Positions 11,801 to 23,800 of a stretch of 64,000 nt of DNA are shown one piece after another. Numbering within the stretch: the stretch's first letter is position 1; every line of letters begins with the position of its first letter. The translations under genes were made by a program, and so were the position numbers. Source of the DNA: Romanomermis culicivorax (taxonomy: Eukaryota > Nematoda > Enoplea > Mermithida > Mermithidae); the NCBI GenBank assembly GCA_963922205.1, contig CAWUHX010000040.1, positions 479,001-543,000 of the forward strand. The letters are read 5' to 3'. The notes beneath the pieces were generated by a model. That model made no database searches, had not been told where the DNA came from, and was given only the letters and a program-made list of their open reading frames with translations.

Positions 11801-14800
11801 TGTGACTGTAAAGTAAGTTATTCAAATTTACAATGTAAATGAAAGTGTAAAAAAATTTCAAACTTGAAAAATCGATAGAACACAAATAGAAATTTCGTAA
11901 ATGTGAAAAAATGTTTTTCCAAAATTTTTAAAATTTTCAAATTTAAAACATTTAAAATTTTCAAAGTTCAGAATTTTCACTGGAACAAAAAATGGAAAAA
12001 TCTAGATTCAAAATTTCGAAAGTAAAAATCAAAAAATCCAACAGAAAGAAAAATTAAGCATTAGAAATTGAAAAAAAAATGATTGAAAATTTTTCAGAAA
12101 AAAATCTGTTTTTAAAATTTTAGAAAAATTATCAAATCAGAAAAAATCTCGGGATAAAATTTCGGGAAAAAAACAAAATATTATGATCATTAAAATTAAA
12201 ATTATTAAAATTAAAATAAATAAAATTAAAATTAATAAAATTGAAATTGATAAAATTGAAATTGATAAAATTAAAATTAATAAAACTAAAATTAATAAAA
12301 TCAAAATTAATAAAATTAAAATTGATAAAATTGAAATTTTTGAAATTGAAATTTTTAAAATTAAAATTTTTTGAATTGAAATTTTTGAAATTAAAATTTT
12401 TAAAATCAGAATTTTTAAAATTATAATTTTGAAAAAAAATTCAAAAATTCTCGAATTCAAAAAATCACAAAAATTTTTGATTAAAAATCGTTAAAAATTT
12501 ACCCAATTTTGTTTGTTTTCTATCTTTCAACGTTACGAAACAGGAACTATCGTCGATCCAAGCCACTTGTACGCCGCCTGAAATAGAAAAAAACAAAAAA
12601 ATTTCGACATTTTCTGATAAAATAAAATTAAGAAATGACACAAAAAAAACAAATTTAAGTAAAAAGTATAAAAAAATCAAAAGTAAAAATAACATACATG
12701 TAAAGAAAAAAAATACAAATAAAAAAGTATATAAATACATAAAATTTTAAAAAATGAAAGCAAAAAAAGTATAAATGTAAAAAGTAAAAAAAAAATTGAA
12801 GTAAAAAAACAAAAAACAAATGAGAAAAAATTTGAAAAAAATCAAAAGTGAAAAAATGTGAACGTAAAATGTAGAAAAAAGTTCAACGTGAAAAAAGATA
12901 AAAAAGAGATTCAACAATGAACAAAGTAAAAAAAATACAAAACAGTAAAAAAAGTAAAAAAGTATAAAGTCAAAAAACAGAAAAAATCAGAGTAAAAAAG
13001 TGTAAATAAAAATCCAGAAAAAATAAATGTAAAAAAAAGAAAAACACACAATAGAAAATTTAAAAAAAATGAGAAAAATATCAAAAAAGATAAAATTAAA
13101 AGTCAAGAATGAAAAACAATTTAAAGTAAAAAAAGAAAAACATACCAAACAGTAAAAAAGTTGCAGGTGAAAAAAACAACACTAAAAAACTTTGCAAAAT
13201 TAAAGTTGAACTATATAAAAGTGAAAAAGAAAAAACAACGCCAAAAAAGTAGAAAAAAATTTAGAGTAAAAAACAAAGTAAAGAAATCAAAAGTAAAAAA
13301 GTATATATAAATGTAAAATCTAAAAAAAGAAAAGAAAAAATAAAAAGATTAACACTAAGGAAAAAAATTGAAAAAAATAAAAACATAAAAGTAGAAAAAA
13401 AAGTCAAACGTGGAAAAAGTATATAAATGTGAAAAATGAAAAAAATCAAAAGTAAAAAAATATAAATGTAAAATGTAAATAAAGAAAGTGAAAAAAATTA
13501 AAAAACCAAAGCAGAAAAAATAAAAAAATTCAAGATTGGAAAAAGTATATGAATGTGAAAAGTGGAAAAAGTCAAAATAAAAAAGAAAAAGATTACAGTA
13601 GGAAAATAAAAAAATGAAAAAAATAAAAGTAGAAAAAATGAAAAAGTAAAAAAATTCAATGTGAAATGCAAAAAAGTGAAGAAAAAAAAAGATTAACACA
13701 AAGAAAAATAAATAAATTGAAAAAAACATAAAAGTAGAAAAATAAAAAAAGTCAAAAGTGGAAAAAGTATATAAATGTAAAAATTGAAAAAAATCAAAAG
13801 TAAAAAAAATATAAATGTGAAATTCAAAGAAAGAAAATGAAAAAAATTGAAAAACAAAAGTATAAAAAATAAAAAAATTCAAAATTGGAAAAAGTATATG
13901 AATGTGAAAAAAGAAAAAAAACAAAATAAAAAAATCAAAAGAGAACAGTAGGGAAATAAGAAAATAAAAGTAGAAAGAATGAAAAAGTAAAAAAATTGAA
14001 TGTGAAATGTAAAAAAGTAAAGAAAAAAAGAAAAAGATTAACACAAGAAAAAATAAATTGAAAAATATAAAAACATAAAAGTAGAAAAAATAAAAAAACT
14101 CAAAAGTGGAAAAAGTATATAAATGTAAAAAGTGAAAAAAATCAAAAGTAAAAAAATATAAATGTAAAATGTGAATAAAGAAAGTGAAAAAATTAAAAAA
14201 CCAAAGTAGAAAAAATAAAAAAATTCAAGATTGGAAAAAGTATATGAATGTGAAAAGTGGAAAAAGTCAAAATAAAAAAGAAAAAGATTACAGTAGGAAA
14301 ATAAAAAAATGAAAAAAATAAAAGTAGAAAAAATGAAAAAGTAAAAAAATTCAATGTGAAATGCAAAAAAGTGAAGAAAAAAAGAAAAAATCAACACAAA
14401 AAAAAATAAATAAATTGAAAAAAATAAAAACATAAAAGTAGAAAAAATAAAAAAAGTCAAAAGTAAATGTAGAAATTGAAAAAAATCAAAAGTAAAAAAA
14501 TATAAATGTAAAATGTAAAGAGAGAAAATGAAAAAAAAGAAAAACAAAAGTGAAAAAAATAAAAAAATTCAAAATTGAAAAAATTATATGAATGTGAAAA
14601 GTGAAAAAAACAAAATAAAAAAAGAAAAAGATTACAGTAGGGAACTAAGAAAATGAAAAAAATAAAAGTAGAAAAAATGAAAAAGTAAAAAGTAAATGTG
14701 AAATGTAACAAAATAAAAATAAAATCAACACTCGAAAATTTGAAAAAGTATAAAAGTAAAAAAAACTTCAAAATATCACAAAAAAGTACAAAAATGCAAA

Positions 14801-17800
14801 TTTTTACCAAAAATTGAAAAAAGTTGTGATATATGGTCGTTGGTCCATTCTTCTCGGGAAAAACTGAGGTGGAAAACGTGGCTCCGATCGGGCACCATGT
14901 CGGCTTCAGGGGTCAAGGCCAAGTCGAAGCAGGGCATGTCCAAGACGCGTCCTGGGGCCAATCTGGAAGAAAAAAAATTTTCTAAATTTAAAAGAACAAA
15001 AGATAGAAAAAATTTAAATTTAAATTAAAAAATTTTGATTTTAAAATTAAAAATTTAAATTTTTAAAATTACTTATTAAACATGGGCGATATCAAATCCC
15101 AGGCTATATCGTAACAATTGGACGATAATCGAGTTTTACTTTTATTTACAGCTAAAAAAATTTAGAAAAATTAACAAAACAAAAAAAAAATAAAAAAATA
15201 AAAAAATTACCTAAAAAATCGGCCAAAAATATGAAAATCAAACCAGTCAAATAAGCATCGTATCCGGCTTCGTGTAAATTTTCCGAACAATGCTTGTACG
15301 AATATTCTTCGGAAACAGGTGCTATAAAAAATGTGAATTTTTTTTACATTTTCCTGAAAAAAAATTTTTTTCTCAAAAATTTGCAAATTTTTACCAAAAA
15401 TTTTCGGAAAATTTCAAGTTTTGGAATTACAACTTGGAATCACAGAAAAAAATCTTTCTGTAAAATTTTCATCCATTTTTATGATGTTTTTTGACAAAAA
15501 TTCGCGAATTTTCTAAAAAATTTTTTGTTTATTTTGTAAAATTCGCGAAATTCGGGGTTTTTCAAACCAATTTTCAAAATATTCATCCATTTCTTATTTT
15601 TTCCGAAAAATTTGCGACAATTTCTAGAGAAAATTTGTGTTTTTTCGTAAAATTGACGGAAAAGCTTTAAAATTATTGCTTTTCTAATCTAAATTTCAAC
15701 GTTTTCAACCATTATCTGCGGAAATTTTGTAAAAATTTGCAAACTCTCTGGAAAAATTGGTATTTTTTTTTGAATCACGAAAAATGCTTTTGAATCCTTA
15801 GGTTTTTCAAACCAATTTTCAAAATTTTTATCCGTTTTTCTTATTTTCTCCCGAAAAATATGCAGAAATTTGCGGATTTTGACCAAAAATTTTGTTTTTT
15901 CTTGAAAAATACACAAAAATTCCTGGTTTTTGAAAATTAATTTTCAAAATTTTCATCAGTTGTAAAACTCACGAAAAATACTTTAAAATTCTTGGTTTTT
16001 AAAACTAAATATCTAAATTTTCAACTATTTTTCTGCGGAAAATTGATAGAAAATGTAAAATTCACATAAATACTTCAAAATTGCTGCTTTATTCAATGAC
16101 TAAATTTAAAAATTTTCATCAATTTTTTTGAAAAATTTGCAAATTTTCACAAAAATTTTGATTTGTTTTTTTGTAAAATTCACAAAATGCTTAAAAATTT
16201 CTGCTTCTTTAACCAAAAATCCTAAATTTCACGTTTTTAAACTAAATTTTCATCGATTTTTTTCATAATTCTACAAAAATTTTGCAGAAGTTTGCAAATT
16301 TTCACGGAAAAAGTCGATTTTTTCGTAAAACATACAGTATAAAGTTTGAGATTGATGTTTTTTATTGTACAGAAAAAATTATTTTTTTTTCAAATTAAAA
16401 TTAAGAAATTAATTTTTTCTATTTAAAAAAAAAATTAAATAGAAAAAAAGAAAAATTAGAAAAAAATTTTACATACATGAAACAATATTCCTAAACGGTG
16501 CGTGTGATAATCGCTCATAAATTTGGTTTAACGAATTCGCGAAACCGAAATGTTTCTGAAAAAAAATTGAAAAAATATTTAAAAATTAGGAAAAAAAAAC
16601 AAAAATAAAAAAATGAAAAGGAAAAAAAAGAAGAAATATGTAAAATGAGAGAAAATATAAAAAATAAGATAAGAAACACATACATCAAGAATAAAAAAAG
16701 ATTGAACAAGTACGAAAAATGAAAAAATAAAAAAAAATATAAAACTATAAGAAAAATATGAAAAAATGAGAAAAGAAAATATTGGAAAAACAGGAAAAAT
16801 GAGAAAAGACGAAATATGGAAAAAATATTTAAAAAATGACGAAAGATAAAACTGAAGATATATAAAAAATGAGAAAAAGAAAAAATTCAAAGATATAGCA
16901 ATTGAAACAAGAAATAAAAATCGGAGAAAAAACATCGAAAAATTGAAAAAAATGAGGGAAAAAAGAGAAAAAAATTAAAAATTAAAAAAGAAACAAAAAT
17001 GAAAACAGAAAAAAGAGAGTAGAGAAAAAATATTGAAAAAATATAAAAATACGAAAAAGAGGAAAAAGATTGGAAAATCATTAAAGAAAAGAAAAAGCAA
17101 AATTGAGAAAACAAGAAAGGAAAAAAATCATAATCATATAAAAACTAGAAAAAGAAAAAAAGCCAAGAAAAATAAACACTGAAAAAAGTGGGAAAATAAA
17201 GGAAAAAATAAGAAGCGGAAAAAATAAGAAATACAAAAAATGAGAAAATATAAAAAAAAGGAAAGAAGCAGAATTAAAAAAAAATTAGAAAACGAGAAAA
17301 AGAAAAACATTTAAAAATATATAAAAAAATTACAAATCTCAAAAATTATGAAAAATGAGAAAAAACAAATGTCAAAAATGAAAAAAGGAAAAAATTCAAA
17401 AAATGCATAAAGTAAGAAGAAAAAAAATTTTACAAAAACAAAATTATGGAAAAAATCAACCTTAAGTAAAGGCTGCGATACTAAAACTTTAGTATCAACG
17501 AGTTTAGGAAACCATCGATTGACCAATTTCTTGAATTCTTCGTAATTCTACAGTAAACAAAAAAAATGGGAAAAAAGAAAATCAAGTACAACAACAACAA
17601 CAAAAAATTCTTTTACCGATGGCAAATCGCAGCAAAATGCTTTCAAAGTGTGCAATAAATCGAGGTAAATATTGTGCCCGATTAAAACTTTGTTCTAGGA
17701 AAATAAATATGCATAATTTTTGTTTTGGAAAAATATGCAAATTTTTTTCTTAACATATGCAATTTTTTTGCTTAAAAAAATATTTTGTTCTAGATTTTTA

Positions 17801-20800
17801 GGAAATTATGAAAATTTTTTTGGCAAAAAATTTAAATTTTTTCTTGAAAAATATGCAATTTTTTTTAAAAATATGCAATTTTTCCGAAAAAAACAGAAAA
17901 AAAATTTTCCATATAAAAATTTTCTTCTTGAAAATTATGCAAATTTTTTTGTCGAAAAAATAAAAGTTTCTTCCAGAAAAATATCAATTTTTTGAAAAAT
18001 ATGCAAATTATTTTTTCAGAAATATGCTAATTTTTTGGAGAAATATCCACATTTTTCTTGAAAATTAAGCAATTTTTTTGTTTAAAAAATATGCGAATTT
18101 TTGTGTGAAAATTATGCAAATTTTTTCTCTTGGAAAAATATGCAAATTTCTGCTTGAATGCAAATTTTTAAAGAAAAATGCAATTTTTTTTGTTGAAAAA
18201 ATGAGCGGATTTTTTTAAGAAAAATATACAATTTTCGGTCTGGAACTTTATGCAAATTTTTTCCGAAAACTATGAAATTTTTCTTCGAAAATTATAAAAT
18301 TTTTCTTCGAAAACTATGCAATTTTTCAAAAAATTATGAAAATTTTGGTTTCGAAAAAATTTGCAAATTTTTCTACAAAAAATATGTTAATTTTGTTAGT
18401 AAAATAAATAATTTTTTTTGAAAATTATGCAAATTTTCCTTGTCAAAAAACTAACATTTTGTTCTAGAAAAATATGCAAATTTTTTCTCTTGGAAAAATA
18501 TGCAAATTTTTTTAAATATGTACATTTATGTTTGGAGAATTTGTGAATTTTTGTGTGAAAATTATGCAAATTTTTTTCTTAACATATGCAATTTTTTTGC
18601 TTAAAAAATAATATATTTTGTTCTAGAGAAAAATGCAAATTTTTTTACAAAAATAGGTTAATTTTTTTAGGAAATTATTCAAATTTTTTTTGGCAAAAAA
18701 TTTACATTTTTCCTTGAAAAATGTGCGACTTTTTTGAAAAATATGCAATTTTTCCACAAAAAAACAAAATTTTTTCAATATAAAAATTTTCTTCTTGAAA
18801 ATTATGCACATTTTTTTTATCGAAAAATTAAAAGTTTCTTTAGAAAAATATCAATTTTTTGAAAAATATGCAAATTATTTTTGGAGAAATATCCACATTT
18901 TTCTTGAAATAACATGCAATTTTTTGAAAATTAAGCATTTTTTTTGTTTAAAAAGTATGATAATTTTTGTATGAAAAATATGCAAATTTTTTCTCTTGAA
19001 AAAATATGCAAATTTTTTCAAATATGTACATTTTTGTTTGAAGAATATGCGAATTTTTGTGTGAAAATTATGCAAATTTTTTTCTTAACATGCAATTTTT
19101 TTGTTTAAAAAAATAATATTTTGTTCAAGAGAAAAATGCAAATTTTTTTAAAAAAATAGGGTTAATTTTTTTAGGAAATTTTGCAAATTTTTTTGGCAAA
19201 AAATTTAAATTTTTCCTTGAAAAATGTGCGACTTTTTTGAAAAATATGCAATTTTTCCACAAAAAAACAAACAATTTTTTCAATATAAAAATTTTCTTCT
19301 TGAAAATTATGCACATTTTTTTGTCGAAAAAATAAAAGTTTCTTTTAGAAAAATATCAATTTTTTGAAAAATATGCAAATTATTTTTTCAAAAATATGCT
19401 AATTTTTTGGAGAAATATCCACATTTTTCTTGAAATAACGATATTTTTTTTAAATTAAGCAATTTTTTTGTTTAAAAAATATGCAAATTTTTTTAAATAT
19501 GTACATTTTTGTTTGAAGAATATGCGGATTTTTGTGTGAAAATTATGCAAATTTTTTGTAGGAAAATAAGTAAATTTCTGCTTGAATGCAAATTTTTTAA
19601 GAAAAATGCAATTTTTTTTGTTGAAAAAATGAGCGGAATTTTTTAAGAAAAATATGCAATTTTTGGTGTGGAACTTTATGCAAATTTTTTTTCGAAAATT
19701 ATGAAATTTTTCTTCGAAAATTATGCAATTTTTTAAAAATTATGAAAATTTTGGTTTCGAAAAAATTTGCAAATTTTTCTACAAAAAATATGTTAATTTT
19801 GTTAGTAAAATATATAAATTTTTTTTGAAAATTATGCAAATTTTCCTTGTCAAAAAACTAACATTTTGTTCTAGAAAAATATGCAAATTTTTTGTAGGAA
19901 AACATGCAATTTTTTGTAGAAAATATGCAATTTTTTTGTAGAAAAAATGCATTTTTTTAATTATGCAAATTTTTGTTTTGGAAATTATCCAAATGTTTTG
20001 TTTCAAAATATGTTAATTTTTTAGAAAATTATGCAAATTTTTTTCCAAAAAAAAAAATTAAAATTTTGCTGCAGAAAAATATGCAAATTTTTTTCAAAAT
20101 ATGTAAATTTTGATCTAGAAAATTATGAAGATTTTTGTAGAAAAATTAAAAAAAATTTTTAAATGTATTTTTTTCAAAGAAAAATATTGATATTTTTCGG
20201 AAAGAATGCTAAAAAAACAAGTTTTTATGATTGTTAAATTTGAAAAAACTTACAGATTTGCTAATCGCTTTTATTATTGTACAAAAACCTGCAGCGTCGT
20301 CCAATAAAGCCTACAAAAAATTAAGATATTCCTAAAATTCTATATTTGACCATGTTTTACATTAAGGAAGAAAAAAATTAAATGGAATATTTTTCTAGAA
20401 TTTGGTCAATTTTTCTCGTTTTTTCAGAAAATTTGAAAAAAATTTTGTTTACTTTTTTCCCCCCAGAATTTGTATAAAGTCATAAAAATGTGTTTCTCTG
20501 CAAAATCTGCAGAAAAAAGTTTGAAATTCGTTTTTTTTTCTACAATAAATTTCAAAATTAATGTCAATTTTTCTCATAAATTGTGTCAAAATTTGTAGAA
20601 ATGAGCGATTTTTTTCAAAAGTTCATGTAAAAAAGTGAATTTTCTTTCAAATGAACGAGAAGAGTTTGAAATTCCTTTTTTCTGAACCCAAATTTGTAAA
20701 CTTTTCTCGTAATTTTTCGTCTAATTTGTGGAAATTCGAAATTTTTCATAAAAAAATTCACGTCAAAAAGTTGATTTTTTGTAAAATTCACAGCTGAAGA

Positions 20801-23800
20801 TTGTAATTTTTAAAGCAGAATTTCTAAATTAATTCAATTTTTCTCGAATTCTTACTTAAAAACAGAATTTTAAACTTTCTACGGTAGATTTTAAAGAAAA
20901 TACAATTTTTGACGTGAAATTCTGATGAAAATTCGTGAATTTTCGCACTATTTCCAAAAAATTACGCGGAAAATTGACTTTAATCTAAAAAACACAAATT
21001 TCAAATTTTTTAATGCAGATTTTACAAAATAATCCGCTATTTCAAATGAAATTTCGATAAGAATCGTTAAAATGTACAAATTTTAAGGAAGATTTACAAA
21101 TTTCGATTGAAAAAAAACACAAATTTCAGACATTTTTTTGTTTTAAATCAAATTTTGGTAAAAATTTACTAAATTTTACAAATTTTAGAGAGAAAATGTG
21201 GAAAAATTTAAAAATTTAGCTTCAAAAGAGACGAATTCGAAATTTTTTCCGGTGGATCTTACCAAAAATCCACTGTTCTAAATGAAATTTCGCTGAAAAT
21301 TAGTGAATTTTTACTCTTTTTGCAAAAAAATTTTCTAAAAATTTGACTTGAATTTTGAAATTTCGCTAGAAAAAACACAAATTTTAAACTTTTTCCAGTT
21401 GATTTTACAAAAAAATGACTGTTTCAAATAAAATTGTTTCTAAAAATTGTCGGATTTTCATAATGTTTTATGGAGAATATAAGAAAAAATTCAAAAATTT
21501 AGGTTCAAAAAACCCAATTATTAAACTTTTTCTGTGGATTTCACAGAAAAAGTACTTTTTAAAATGAAATTTTGGTCAAAATCCACTTGTGTTTGAAAAT
21601 TTCTAGACAGAGTATGTGGAAGAATTCAAAAATTTTAATTGTTAAAAACGCAATTTTCAAACTTTTTACTGCTGATTTTACAAAAAAAATCGCAAATTTA
21701 AATGAAATTTTCGTTAAAATTGCCGGGTTTCTACTAATTTTAATTCGAATTTGTGGAAAAATTAAAAAATTTAGGTTCAAAAAACCCAATTTTCAAACTC
21801 TTTCCTGTGAACTTCACAAAATATTCACTGTTCAAAATAAAATTTTGGTGAAAATTCACCAATTTTTTCAAATTTTAAGAAATATATGTGGAAAAACTTT
21901 GAAATGTCAGTTTGAAAAACACAATTTTCAAATTTTTTTCTCTGGATTTAACAAAAAATCTAGTTTTTATAATGAAATTTTGATCAAAATCAACTAATTT
22001 TTACAAATTTTTAGCGCGAATAAGTGAAAAATTCAAAAATTTTGCTTTAGAAAACTCGACTTCCAATTTTTTTTTCTATGAATTGTACAAAAAATCGACA
22101 GTTTTAAATAAAATTTTGGTAAAATTTTTCTAATTTTTACTAATGTTTAGAAAAATTGTAGAATTTCGTTAAAAAACGCACTTTTCAAACTTTTTTCGCT
22201 GAATTTTACAAAAATCTACTAAACTGAATGAAATTTCGGTTGAAATTTTCGAATTTCCACAAATTTTAATAAGAATTTGTGAAAAAATTGGAAAATTCTG
22301 TTTCAAAAAACGCAACTTTCAAACCCTTTTCCAACAAAAAAGCTAGAATTTGAATCAAAATTTTTATAAAAATTGTAGAATTTCAAAAAATTTCAGAGAG
22401 AATAATATGTAGAAAAATTGGAAAAAAGGCAATTTTTAAACTTTTTTCTCTAGATTTTAAACAGACCTACTTTTTGCGAGATATTACAGAAAAAATTTTT
22501 TACAAATTTTCAAGAATACGTGAAAAAATTTAAAAATTTCGGTTAAAAAACACAAATTTCAGACATTTTTTGTAGATTTCAAATAAAATCCGTTTTTCGA
22601 CCAAAAATTTTCGAATTTATACAAATTTTAAGAAGCATCAGAAAGAAAATCCACGCAAATTTACAGGAATTTTGGTGGAAAAATTGAAAAAATTGTCCAA
22701 AATTTACAATTTACAATTCTAATTAATTTTTTCCAATATATTTTTGCGTATTTTGCGCAAATTTTTCAATTTTTCCAGACATTCTCCCTAAAAATTAGTA
22801 AAAATTGGAAAAATTTCACCAAAATTTCATTTAAAACAGTCGATTTTTTGTACAATTCATAGAAAAAAAATTGAAAGTCGACTTTTCCAAAGCAAAGTTT
22901 TTGAATTTTCACTTATTCCCGCTGAAAATTTGTAAAAATTAGTTGATTTTGATCAAAATTTCATTTTAAAAAGTAGATTTTTTGTTAAATCCAGAGGAAA
23001 AAATTCGAAAATTGCGTTTTTCAAACTGACATTTCAAAGTTTTTCCACATATTCTTCTTAAAATTCGAAAAAATTAGTGAATTTTCACCAAAATTTTATT
23101 TTGAATAGTGAATATTTTGTGAAGTTTACAAGGAAATAGTTTGAAAATTGGGTTTTTTTGAACCTAAATTTTTTAATTTTTCCACAAATTCTAATTAAAA
23201 TTAGTGAAAGCCGGCAATTTTAACGAAAATTTCATTTAAATTAGCCATTTTTTTTGTAAAATCAACAGTAAAAAGTTTGAAAATTGATTTTTTAATAGTT
23301 AAAATTTTTGAATTTTTCCACATACTCTGTCTAAAAATTTGTAAACACAAGTGGATTTTGATCAAAATTTCATTTTAAAAAGCATTTTTTCTGTGGAATC
23401 AAAAAACGCAACTTTCAAACCCTTTTTTTGTTGATTTAAAAAAAAGCTAGAATTTGAATTGAAATTTTACTAAAAATTGTAGAATTTTTACAAATTTCAG
23501 AGAGAATAATATGTGGAAAAATTGGAAAAAAGGCAATTTTTAAACTTTTTTCTCTAGATTTTGAAAAAATCTACTTTTTACGAGATATTATAAAAAATAA
23601 TTTTTACAAATTTTCAAAAATACGTGAAAAATTTTAAAAATTTCGGTTAAAAAACACAAATTTCAGACATTTTTTGTAGATTTCAAATAAAATCCGTTTT
23701 TGGACCAAAAATTATCGAATTTATGCAAATTTTAGGAAGCATCAGAAAGAAAATCCACGCAAATTTACAGAATTTTGGCAGAAAAATTCGGAAAAAATTG

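Larger units (their letters stand above)
7351..14857. other. duplicated segment, copy 2 (continuous with full PARN gene)
   Basis: Second copy of the 597-7180 segment. It begins directly after adapter sequence at 7350 and continues without a break into the upstream PARN exons, so this is the copy that belongs to the complete gene. It is longer than copy 1 because of extra 81-bp minisatellite units at about 10.1-11.3 kb. Confidence 0.8.

Noticed and set aside
21559..21997. Overlapping open frames on both strands
   Set aside because: They lie in the inverted-repeat arm inside a PARN intron and have low-complexity Lys/Phe composition.
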